64,000 bases of DNA from Chondrosia reniformis (taxonomy: Eukaryota; Porifera; Demospongiae; Chondrillida; Chondrillidae). Below the pieces are notes generated by a model. It made no database searches. It was not told the DNA's origin and saw only the letters and a program-made list of their open reading frames with translations. The position numbers and the translations under genes were made by a program. Below are positions 23,324-35,438 of this stretch, in pieces. Location of the stretch: NCBI GenBank assembly GCA_947172415.1, contig OX359198.1, forward strand, positions 3,813,401 to 3,877,400, read 5' to 3'. Numbering within the stretch: the stretch's first letter is position 1; the number at the start of each line of letters is the position of its first letter.

Positions 23324-23412
23324 CGTACGAAGTGAGACGATTAAATAAAACATTAATAGGATACGAAGTGAGACGATTATAAGACAATGATACGAAGCGA
23401 TATGATTATATA
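23324..23412. repeat. Three short direct repeats in the DNA transposon
   Basis: Three copies of a TACGAAGTGAGACGATTA-like motif lie between about 23324 and 23412, the third diverged (TACGAAGCGATATGATTA). Subterminal repeats of this sort can be transposase-binding sites; that role is inference. Confidence 0.6.
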
Positions 23413-23621
23413 CGATATGTAAATCAATTAAGCCAAAGGATGCTATAACCAATTTAACAATGGACGATTTTAAATTCCTTCCGGTGTGTAACCGATAACA
23501 CTAAATGACGCATTCACTCTTAACAATTGAAAACGAAAATTCTTTATTAATTAGCGCTTGTTACGTGTTGATCGCTATAAGGCAGCCTATCCCTAAGGAA
23601 CAGTCATAAGGTACCAGTGTA

Positions 23622-26600
23622 GTAACTACAATTAGAAAATACAACTAGTACATACAACAATTACACACAATTTGTACGTACATCTAGGACATATAACTAG
23701 AACATACAACAAGTATATACAACTTGTATCTAGTACATAAAACTAGTACTTACAATCAGTACATACAACTAGTACATACAACTAGTTCATAAATGTAGTT
23801 ACTAGTAAATGCAACTAGTACACACTACTAGTACATACAACTAGTAACTACAATTAGTAAATATATCTAGTGCCAACAATAATTACACGCAGCTAGTACA
23901 TACAACTAGTACATATAACTACATACAACAAGTACATAAAACCAGTATATACAACTTTTACGTTCAACTATTACATACAACTAGTACATATAGGTAGAAC
24001 ATTTCACTAGAACATATACATAAAACTAGAACATAAACATAAAACTAGAACATAGAAATAGTACATTCAACTAGTATATACAACTAGTACATACATATAG
24101 TACATACAACTAGTACATACAACTATTACATACCATCAGTACATATAACTAGTTTATATAACTAAAACTAACAACTCGGATATACAGATAGTAACTAGTA
24201 CATGCAACTAGTACATATAACTAGAACAAACAACTGGTACATACAACTAGTTCATACAATTAGTACATACAACTAGAATATACAAGTAGCTAATATAATA
24301 GGGACATACACATATAACTAGAACATACAAGTAGTAAATATAACTGGGACATATACATAGCAATTGTACATACAACTAATACACACAGCTAGAACATACA
24401 ACTAATACATAGAACTAGTTCATTCAACTAGTACATACAACTAGTATATAACTAGGACATATAACTAGTACACACAACTAGTACAAACAACTAGTAAATA
24501 AATATTATTACTAGTACATACAACTAGACTACATTCAACTAGTACATACAAAAAGAAACTAGTACATACAACTAGTGAATACAACTAGTACATACAACAA
24601 GTACATATCACTCTATACAACTAGGACATAGAGATAGTTACTAGTACATACAACTAGTACATGCAACTAATACATACAACTAGTACATATGACTAGTACA
24701 TAAAACTAGTACCTATAACTAGCATCTAGTATATAAAACTAGCACATACAACTAGTACAAATAATCATTACATACATATATAACCAGTTCTTTTAACAAG
24801 TGCATACAACTAGACTACATACAACTAGAAACTAGTAAATACAACTACTATATACAACTAGAACATACAACCAGTTCTTACAACAGTACATACAACTAGT
24901 CCATGCAATTAGTACAACTAGTCCATGCAATTAGTACAATTTCACACAATTAGTACGTACAACTAGTGCATAAACTACATACAACTAGTACATATAACCA
25001 GTACATACTTATATAAATAGAACAAAAAACTAGTACATACAATTAGTAAATACAACTAGTAACTTGTAAATACAACTAGAACATACAACTAGTACATGCA
25101 ACTATTACATACAACTAATACATGCAACTACTTCATAAAACCAGTACATTTAACTAGTACATACAACTAGTATCCAGTACATTCAACTAGTACATAAAAC
25201 TAGAACATACAATTAGTATATACAACTAGTATATACAACTACTAAATACAACTAATACATTCAACGACTTCATAAAACTAGTACAAAGAATTAGTACATA
25301 CAACTAGTACATACAACCATTAAATACAACTAGTGCGTACAATTAGTACATACATCATAGTACATTCAACTAGTATATACAATTAGTATATACAACTAGT
25401 ATATACAACTAGTACATACAACTAGTAACTACAACTAGTAAATATAACTGGTGTATACAACAATTTCACACAATAAGAACTGACAACTAGTGAATAAAAC
25501 TACATTTAACTAGTATATACAACTAGTGCATATAACCAGTACATATTCATAAAACTAGGACATATAACTAGTACATAAAATTAGTACATAGAACTCGTAA
25601 CTAGTAAATATATACAACTAGAACATACAACTAGAACATACAACTACTACATACAACTAATACTAGTATCTAGTACATACAACTAGAACATACAACTTCT
25701 AAATACAACCAATATATATAACTAATTCATAAAACTAGTACATAAAACAGGTATATACAACTAGTTTCTAGTACATACGACTAGTATATAAAACTAGAAC
25801 ATAGAACTAATACATACAACTAGTACCTATACCATCACAAGTTACAATATAGTACATAAAACAAGTACATACAGCTGGCACATTCAACTAGAAACTACAA
25901 CTAGTAAATATAACTAGTACACACAACTACTACATACACCTAGTACATACAATTAGTTTATATTAGTATATACAACTAGTACATACAACTAGTACACACA
26001 TCTAGTTACCAGTAAATACAATTGTACATACTACTAGTACATACAACTAGTACATACAACTAGTCCAAACAACTGGTACATACAACTGATCCATAAAACT
26101 AGTTTCTAGTACATACAACTGTAAATACAACTAGTGACTACAACTAGTAAATATAACTAGTACATACAATTAGTACATATGACTAGTACATACAACTAGA
26201 ACATAGATCTAGTTTCTAGTACATACAACTAGTAAATACAACTAGTTACTAGTACATACAACTGATACATACTACTAGTACATATAACTAGTAACTACAA
26301 CTAGTAATTATAAATACTCCATATAACATTTACGCAGTGCTACAACATACAACTAGTACATAGAACTACATAAAACTAGTACATACAACTAGTACATAAA
26401 ATTAATAAATACAGATAGCTGGTAGTAAATACAACTAATACATATAACTAGTTCATACAACTGGTTTCAAGTACATAAAACTAGTACATACAACTAGTAC
26501 AAAGAATTAGTACACACAACTAGTACATACAACTAGTAACTACAACTAGTAAATATTATTACTACATAGAACAATTACACACAATTAGTACATACAACTA

Positions 26601-29600
26601 GTGCATAAAACTACATACAACCAGTACATACAACTAGTACCTACAACTAGTACACAGACCTAGTTACTAATACATACAACTAGTACATGCAACTAGAACT
26701 TGCGACTAGTTACTAGTATGTACAACTAGTTCCCACTACTAGTATATGCAACTGGTAACTACAACTAGTAAATATAACTAATACATACAACATTTACACA
26801 CAGCTAGTACATACAACTAGTACATAAAATTAGTAAATACAGATTGTTTGTAGTACATACAACTAGTGCATTCAACTAGTACAAACAACTAGTACATAAA
26901 ACTAGTACATACAACCAGTCCCTACAACAAGTAAATATAACTTGTACATACAACAATTACCCACAATTAGTACATACAATTAGAGCATAAAACTATATAC
27001 AACTAGTACTTACAACTAGTGCATATAACCAGTGCATACTCATATAACTGGAACATATAACTAGTACATACAATTAGTACATAAAACTAGTAACTAGTAA
27101 ATACCACTAGAATATACAACTAGTACATACAACTACTTCTTAAAACTAGCACATACAACAAGTACATACAACTAGCACATAACTATTACTTTAAATTAGA
27201 ACAAACAACAAGTACATTGAACTAGTACATACCATTACTAGATATAACTAGTACATAAAATTAGTGCATACAAGTAGTACTACATCTAGTACATACAACT
27301 TGTACATATAACCAGTACATACACATAAAACCAGTTAATATTTATAGTACACACAACTAGACTACATAGAGCTAGTCCATACAACCAGTAACTAGTACAT
27401 ACAACTAGTGCACACAACTAGTAAATTAAATTTGTGCATATAACTAGTACATACAACTAGTAACTACAACTAGTAAATATAACTAGTACATACAACAATT
27501 GCACACAACTAATACATACAGCGAGTACATATAACTCCATACAACTAGGACATATAAATAGTTACTAGTACATACAACTAGGACATATAGATAGTTACTA
27601 GTACATACAACTAGTATATACAACTAATACATACAACTAATACATACAACTAGTACATACAACTACTACATACAACAACTACACACAAATACTTCATAAG
27701 GCTAGTACATACAACTAGTACATACAATTAGAATCTAGTACATACAACGAGTACATACAACCACTACATACAACTAATATATACAGCTACTTAATAAAAC
27801 TAGTACATACAACTAGTATCTAGTACATACAACTAGTACATACAACTAGTACCTTCAACTAGTACATAATAATTACATAGAATTTGTACATACAACTAGT
27901 ACATTCAACTAATACATACAATTAGTAAATACAACTCGTACATAAAACTAGTACATACAACTTGTACTACAATTAGTACATATAAGCCAGTTCATACACA
28001 TATAACTAGTACATTTTACTAGTACATACACCTAGACTACACAAAGCTGGTACATTCAACAAGAAACTAGTACATACCACTAGTGAACACAACTAGTACA
28101 ATAAACGAGAACATATAACTCTATAAAACTAAAACATACAGATAGTTACTAGTACATACAACTAGTACATACAACTAATACATACAACTAGTTCATACAA
28201 CTACTACATACAACTAGTACATGCAAATAGAAAGTAGTACATATAACTAGTATATGCATTTAGTACATACAACTGGTACATACAACTACTACCTGTACAT
28301 ACAACTAGTTACTAGTACATACAACTCGTACATTCAACTTGTATATACAACTAGTACACACACCTAGTACATTAAACTTGTACATATAAAGAGTACATAA
28401 AACTAGACCATACTACTTGTACACACGACTACTACATACAACTAGTACATATAACAAAAACATACAACTAGTACATAACTAGTCAATACAATTAGTACAT
28501 ACAACTGGAACATACAACTTGCACATAACTAGTACATACAATTAATACATACAATTAGAACATGAAACTACTACTTACAATTGAGTACATACAACTAGAA
28601 CCTCCAACTAGTTATGAGTACTTACAACTTGTACATACAGCTAGTGTATATACAACTGCTGCATCCAAATTTTACACACAACTAGTACATATAACCAGTA
28701 CATACTCATATATCTAGAACATATAACTAGTAAATACAATTAGTACATAGAACTAGTAACTAGTAAATACAACTTGAAGATACAACTAGTACATACAACT
28801 ACTACATACAACTACTACATGCAACTACTCTATAAAACTAGTACTTACAACTAGTACATACAACTATTACATATACTAATACATGCAAGTACTCAATAAA
28901 ACTAGTATATACAACTAGTACATACAACTTGTATTTAGTACTTACAACTAGTACACACAACTACTAAAACAACTAATACATACAACTACTTCATAAAACT
29001 ACTACTTACAACAAGTACTTACAACTGGTATCTAGTACATACAACCAGTATATATAATTAGTACATCCAACTAGTACCTACAACTAGTACATAACTATTA
29101 CATAGAATTAGTACATAAAACTAGTACATTCAACTAGCACATCCAATCGGTACATACAACTAGTACATACAACTAGTAACTACAACTAGTGAATATAACT
29201 AGTTCATACAAACATTACCCATAATTAGTACATACAAATAGTTCTACAACTAGTACATATACCCAGTACATCCAACTTGTACATATAAGCCAGTGCAAAC
29301 ACATATAACTAGTACATATCACTAGTACATACACCTAGACTACATACACTTATAAAATACAACAAGAAACTAGTACATACAACTAATGCATACAACTAGT
29401 TCATACAACTACTACACACACCTAGTTCATACAACTAGTAACTAGTACATATAACTAGTACATGCAACTAGTATATACAACTAGTACATACAACTAGTAC
29501 ATACAACTACTACCTATACATACAACTAGTTACTAGTACATACAACTAGTAAATATAACTAGTACATAAAACAAGTACATACAACTATCACCTATAACTA

Positions 29601-30013
29601 GTACATACAACTAGTACACACACCTAAGACATTGAACTAGTACTTATAATCAAAAAATAAAACTAGAACATACTACTAGTACATAGAACTAGTACATACA
29701 ACTAGTAAATAAAACAAATACATACAACTATTATCTATAACTAATACATAACTAGTCAATACAATTAGTACATACAACTGGAACATACAACTAGCACATA
29801 ACTAGTACATACAATTAATACACATAACATAGAACATGCAACTACTACTTACAATTGAGTAGATACAACTAAAACCTCCAACTAGTGAATATAACTAGTC
29901 CTATGACATACAACTAGAACATACAACTAGTAACAAGTACTCACAACTTGTACATACAGCTAGTGTACATAAAACTACTAAATCCAAATTTTACACACAA
30001 CCAGTACAAACAT
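23622..30013 (+). repeat. 13-bp minisatellite array, forward orientation
   Basis: About 6.4 kb of degenerate ACATACAACTAGT units. From about 28.4 kb a higher-order signature appears (CTTACAATTGAGTACATACA, then ACTAGAACCTCCAACTAG), for example at about 28578 and 29851. No coding sequence is supported. Confidence 0.95.
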
Positions 30014-30264
30014 AGTATGCTTAAGGACTGTCTTGTGTTACCCCATATTGTGTTACCCCACCTCCAAAAAATGTTACTACTAGAAGATCTAAGGGTAGAC
30101 TATGTAATATGTTGTACTTGTTTCTATAGTTATGCTGAGTCTGTTTTACCTGTACAAGCAAGATTACTAATAGATTTATAATTAATTCATAAAAGTTTAT
30201 TGGACCAACATTCCTTTCATAAAATTAAATTTCATCATGTGTCTTAGTTAACACCTTATTTAAC

Positions 30265-30292
30265 TTTTGGCGCCAAAATAGTGTATATAAGG
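30265..30292 (+). promoter_or_regulatory. Palindrome plus TATA box in Penelope-like 3' region
   Basis: TTTTGGCGCCAAAA (30265-30278) is a perfect 14-bp palindrome containing an E2F-like TTGGCGCCAA core. TATATAAGG follows at 30284-30292. Together they look like a core promoter, and the same pair is at 44448-44475. Confidence 0.55.
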
Positions 30293-30354
30293 CCCCTAGA
30301 TTTAGCATAGAGAGCCAAGGATTCACAGAAGATCAAGATAAAGACAAAGACAAA

Positions 30355-30415
30355 GACTCCCAGGATCACTGATGAAGGGTGGAATTCCCAGAAACGGCTG
30401 TCTGACCCAGTGGAG
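30355..30415 (+). ncRNA. Hammerhead-ribozyme-like motif in Penelope-like element
   Basis: The conserved core elements are CTGATGA (30369-30375) and GAAAC (30391-30395). A GGG/CCC stem II lies between them. A minimal stem III with loop GGCT leads to GTC (30400-30402), the expected cleavage position. Stem I can form between GGATCA before the core and TGACCC after it, with one mismatch. Hammerhead motifs are known in Penelope-like elements. Weak point: an A-A mismatch closes stem II next to the core, so activity is uncertain. Confidence 0.6.
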
Positions 30416-30556
30416 AAGAAGATGAAAAAAAGGAAAAGAAGGAAGAAAAGACTCCTGTATCTTCATCTAAAGCTCTCTTTAGGTTTAGTTCCCCTATAGG
30501 CTCATTTTACAGAATAGGCATATAGCATGTAGGAAAATGGTATCTTAGATTTTTCA

Positions 30557-32406
30557 TACTCATATAACTGAACATAATAGAACATATAACTAGTACATAC
30601 AATTAGTACATAGAACTAGCAACTAGTAAATACAAATAGAACATACAACTAGTAAATACAACTAGAACATACAACTAGTACATACAACTGCTACATATAC
30701 TAATACATGCAACTACTTAATAAAATTAGTACTTAAAACAAATACATACAACTAGTATCTAGTACATACAACCAGTATATATAATTATTAAAAGCACTAA
30801 TACCTACAACTAGTACATAACTATTACATAGAATTTGTACTTACAAATAGTACATTCAACTAGTACATACAATTAGTACAAACAACTGGTACATAAAACT
30901 AGTACATACAATCAGTACATACAACTAGTACATATAACTACAACTAGAACATACACCTAGATCATACAAATAGTAAATAGACATTGTTACTAGTACATAC
31001 AACTAGTACATTCAACTAGTACTACAACTAGTACCTAGAACTAGTACATAGTACGTTCAATTAGTACATACAGCTAGTAACTACAACTACTAAATATAAC
31101 TAGTACATACAACAATTACACGCAACTACTACATATAACTGGAACAAATAACTAGTGCATACAACTAGTATATATAACCAGTACCTACACATATAACTAG
31201 TACATATAAATAGTACATAAAACTAGAACATACTACTAGTACATACAACTAGTACATACAACTAGTACATATAACAAATACATAAATTTTGTAAATACAT
31301 TTGGTACCTACAACTAGTACATACAATTACTACATACAACTGGAACATATAACTAGCACATAACTTGGACATACAATTAGAACATGCAACTACTACTTAC
31401 AGTTGAGTACATACAACTGCACCCTCCAACTAGGAAATATAACTAGTCCAACTACATACAACTAGTACATACAACAAGTACATACAACTAGTACATTCAA
31501 ATAGTACAACTAGTACATACAACTAGTATATACAACTAGTACTACAACTAGGACATATAACTAGTACCTACAACTAGTACATAACTAGTCAATACAATTA
31601 GTACATACAACTAGCACATAATTTGAACATACAATTAGTGCATCCAACTACTACTTACAATTGAGTACCTTCAACTGGAACCTCCAACTAGTAAATATAA
31701 CTAGAACATACAACAATTACACACAACTACTACATACAACTAGTACATAAAACTGCTTACTAGTACATACAATTAATACATACGACTAGTACATACAACT
31801 AATACATATAACCAGTACTATAACTAGTACGTAGAACTAGTTTATATAATACCAGTACATATAACTATTACATACAACTAGTACATATAACTAACACATA
31901 AAACTAGTATATATAACCAGCACATACATATATAACTAGTACATATAAACAGTACTGAAAACTAAAACATACTACTAGTACATACAACTAGTACATACAA
32001 CTACTCCATATAACAAATACATAAAACTAGTACTTACAACTAATACATACAACTAGAACATACAACTACTAAATACAACTAAGACATGAAACTACTTCAT
32101 AAAAGTAGTACATACAACTAGTATCTAGTACATGCAACTAGAATTTATAACTAGTACATACTACTAGTACCTACAACTAGTAAATAACTATTACATAAAA
32201 TTGGTACATACAACTAGTACGTAAAACTAGTGCATTCAACTAGTACTACAACTAGTACATATTACTAGTACATACAACTAGATTACACACAGCTTTCACA
32301 CACAACAAGAAACTAGTACATATAACTAGTGAACACAACTAGTACATAAAGCGCGTACATATAACTCTATACAACTGGGATATACAGATAGTTACTAGTA
32401 CATACA
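30557..32406 (+). repeat. 13-bp minisatellite array, forward orientation
   Basis: About 1.85 kb of degenerate ACATACAACTAGT units, with the AATTGAGTAC higher-order signature near 31400 (as AGTTGAGTAC) and at 31658. No gene seen. Confidence 0.95.
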
Positions 32407-35400
32407 ACTATTAAATTGAGATAAAGATGGCGGATGACGATGAGGGTGAGGCCGCGCTGATCGAGGATGAAGCTCCAGAAGATTCTGCCTCTTCCCGCTC
32501 CCAATGTACAGTTTGTCACTGATCAATGCCCGTTACTAGATTGGGACTTATGGCCCAGTGTTAAATCATTGTCCTGGTTCTCGAAAGCCGCCCGCACCCG
32601 TCAACACCTGTCAGCGCGGTAACATCCTTAACATTGCGGACACCGCGCAGGCCATCAAGCTACGCAGGTTCTCGGTAAAGATCCTGAAGAGAGTCCCTCG
32701 TGCCTCCCGTGATCTGTCGGCGAGAAAATTGGCCGAAATCCTCGATCGCGTCTCATCAGACGGCTCGGAGTCTTCCTGGGATCGCCTGTTCTGTTTCCCT
32801 GCCCGCTGCCTACGAGTGCCAGATAGAGGCGGCCATCGCAGAAGCTTGGCTTCACACACCAACCAGCTTATCAAAGAGGAAGCGGACCCTACCTTCGTCC
32901 AGTCCGCCCCTAACAGACGAACAGGTAAATTCACTCGCGATCCAGTAGACATTTTAGCAGGGAGAGTTTCTGCTAAACTAGAGGAAGGAGATTTTAAAGG
33001 GGCAGTTCGTCTTGCCTCTTCTGAAGACAGTATTGCAGTCCCTAGCAGTGAAACGCTTGCCACCTTTCGGGAAAAGCATCCTCTGCCCCACCCGGATTCT
33101 GCTATTCCACTAGTGTCCACCGAGGATCAACCAATGCCAGTCCAGGTATCAGAGGACGAGGTAGCAAGAGCCATCTGCTCTTTCCCTTGTGGTTCCGCTG
33201 GTGGCCCAGATGCCTTGCGTCCACAACACCTGAAGGACATGATAAGTAAGTCTGCCCTGGGGGTGGGCAGATGTTGCTTCAATCTGTCACCTTTTTTGTG
33301 AATTGTGTGCTGAGAGGTGAAACTGCTGTCCCGGCTCGGGCCTCCTTCTTTGGAGCCACCCTGATTGCTTAAAACAAAAAGGGTGGAGGTTTGAGACCAA
33401 TCCCCGTTGGGTGCACATTGCATCGCCTTGTGGCAAAGTGCGCAGGTGCCTGCGTGAAGGAAGCCATGGGAGCACTCCTGGTACCTCACCAATTGGGATT
33501 TGGTGTACCCTTGGGAGAGGAGGCGCTGTTCATGCCAGCCGCATCTTCCTCTACAACCTGCACCCTGGGCACCTCATCTTGAAGCTTGACTTCAGGAATG
33601 CTTTTAACTGCCTTCGTCGAGATAAGATGATTGCTGCTGTGAAGCAGCTGGCACCTGAGTTGCTCCCTTTGGTCACCTGTGCCTACAGTGCTCCTTCCTT
33701 CCTTTTCTTTGGGGAAGATATTATACCATCCTCAGAAGGTGTGCAACAGGGTGACCCCCTCGGCCCATTGCTCTTCTGCCTTGCTATCCATGACTTGGTG
33801 CAACAGTTGCAAAGCGAGTTCAATGTTTTCTTCTTAGATGATGGCACACTTGGTGGCAGCTTGGAGGAGGTCCTTGAGGATTTCAGCACTGTGGAACGAA
33901 TGGCGGGGGAGCTAGGTCTCCAACTCAATCAAGACAAGTCAGAAGTCATTTGTGATGACAGCACAACAAGGTCAGCCATGCTTCGTGCTGTCCCAGGTCT
34001 CAGTGTGACAGAGCGAGACCATGCCACTTTGCTTGGGTCTCCCATTGGCACTGCCAGTGGCATTCAAGACACCATCCTAAAGAGAACAAAGTCACTTCAG
34101 ACCCTGGGGAGCAGGTTACAGCTTTTACGTGCCCACGATGCCTTCTGTCTTCTACGTAATGCCCTGGCCATCCCCAAGGTGCTGTACATCGTGCGCAACT
34201 CACCATGCTTCCTCGTCCCGGCCCTGCATGATTTTGACTCCCTCCTTAGATCTTTGCTGGGCACCATCCTAAATGTCAACCTCTCTGACTCTGCATGGAC
34301 CCAAGCATCTCTCCCAGTCCGAGCTGGTGGGCTGGGAGTTCGAAGCACAACCCAGCTTGCACCTATTGCTTATTTAGCATCGGCTGCAGGTTGTGCACAG
34401 ATTGTCCAGCAGATCTTGCCCCAAAGACTGCTGAACTCCCCATTCCCAGCAGACACAGAGGCATTGGTAGTCTGGCAACAGGGCCACAAAGAACCAGCTC
34501 CATGTGCCCCTGACTCTTCTCATCAGAAGGCTTGGGATGGGCCCGTGGTGACAGCAGCAGCAGAAGCCCTTGTGAGGGAATCTCCTGATGAGTTAGCTCA
34601 AGCCCGTCTGCTGTCATCTCAGAGGAAGGAGTCGGGTGAATGGCTACATGCGCCTCCAATGTCGGCTATTGGTCTCCGAATGGATGATGAGGTGCTTCGA
34701 GTAGCAGTGGGGCTCCGCCTAGGGGTTGCCCTGTGCAGACCCCACAAATGTCATCAGTGTGGCGCTGAAGTGGACCATTTGGGTTTGCATGGCCTTAGCT
34801 GTAGGAGGAGTCAGGGCCGGCACCCAAGACATGCAGCAGTGAATGACCTTCTCAAACGGTCACTGGCCTCAGCAAAGATCCCCTCTCTCCTGGAGCCCAC
34901 GGGCATCGCACGCTCTGATGGAAGAAGGCCGGATGGGATCTCAGTGATGTACTGGATGAACGGACGGACACTGGTATGGGATGCCACTTGCCCTGATACA
35001 TTCGCCCCTTCCCACGAAGCCCTCACTGCAAGGGAAGCAGGGCTTGTGGCCAGCCAAGCAGAGAAGGCAAAAACCCAAAAAGTATGCCCTTCTTTGTTCC
35101 AGCCACCATTTCGTACCATTTGCAATCGAAACATCAGGGGATTTTGGGCCAGAGGCCATTACTTTCATCAAGGAGCTGGGTCACAGGATCAGGGCTGAGA
35201 CCGGGGAGCCACGCTCCTTGCAGTTCCTGATGCAAGGTATTGCGGTGGCTGTCCAGCTGGGCAACGCGGCCGCAGTGAGGGGCACCTCTCCCCCAAGAGA
35301 CAATGTTTTCATTTGACTCTTTATCCATAGTAAATTTTAATTTTATGTTAAGGCTGTATTTTGATTTCTGATGTTAGTATATATCCTTGTTTTACTGATT

Positions 35401-35438
35401 TATTGTACTCATAAAAATTTCTGTAATCACTATTAAAT
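32407..35438 (+). mobile_element. RLE-type LINE insertion with 10-bp target-site duplication
   Basis: ACTATTAAAT occurs at 32407-32416 and at 35429-35438, bracketing a ~3.0-kb GC-richer element inside AT-rich satellite. The element runs from just before an ATG (32427) to an AT-rich 3' UTR (35317-35428). It appears to be a full-length or nearly full-length insertion. Confidence 0.8.
32427..35316 (+). pseudogene. RLE-type LINE ORF (RT and endonuclease), frameshifted
   Basis: Starts MADDDEGEAALIEDEAPED at 32427 with a CxxC pair and a TGA soon after. The pre-RT region (32558-33250) contains FTRDPVDILAGRV and GSAGGPDALRPQHLKDM. RT follows in two frames: RPIPVGCTLHRLVAKCAGA (33391-33530), then ILKLDFRNAFNCLRRD, GVQQGDPLGPLLFCL and FFLDDGTLGG (33530-35080). 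The C-terminal knuckle is CHQCGAEVDHLGLHGLSC. The endonuclease has RPDGISVMYWMNGRTLVWD with PD and D residues in PD-(D/E)xK spacing. A last frameshift near 35,090 leads to FAIETSGDFGPEAITFIKEL and the stop at 35316. At least three frame breaks make it non-functional. A different family from the LINE in the inverted arms. Confidence 0.82.

Larger units (their letters stand above)
22360..23619 (+). mobile_element. 1,260-bp DNA transposon with TIRs and TA target duplication
   Basis: The ends are imperfect terminal inverted repeats: CACAGGTGCCATATGACTG at the left and, on the other strand from the right, CACTGGTACCTTATGACTG. That is 16 of 19 matches. TA dinucleotides flank both ends (22358-22359, 23620-23621). 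TA duplication with CAC-type ends suggests the Tc1/mariner-IS630 superfamily. No intact transposase is present. A short frame from ATG at 23137 (MPPKKGKRDISR) stops quickly, so this is a non-autonomous or decayed copy. AT-rich, strand undetermined. Confidence 0.75.
30014..30556 (+). mobile_element. 5'-truncated Penelope-like (Naiad-type) 3' end
   Basis: About 540 bp nearly identical to 44197-44738, starting GTATGCTTAAGGACTGTC and ending GGTATCTTAGATTTTTCA. It contains a palindrome, a TATA box and a hammerhead-like motif. The coding region is absent apart from non-coding 3' sequence. The junction with satellite on both sides shows insertion into, or amplification inside, the array. Confidence 0.88.
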
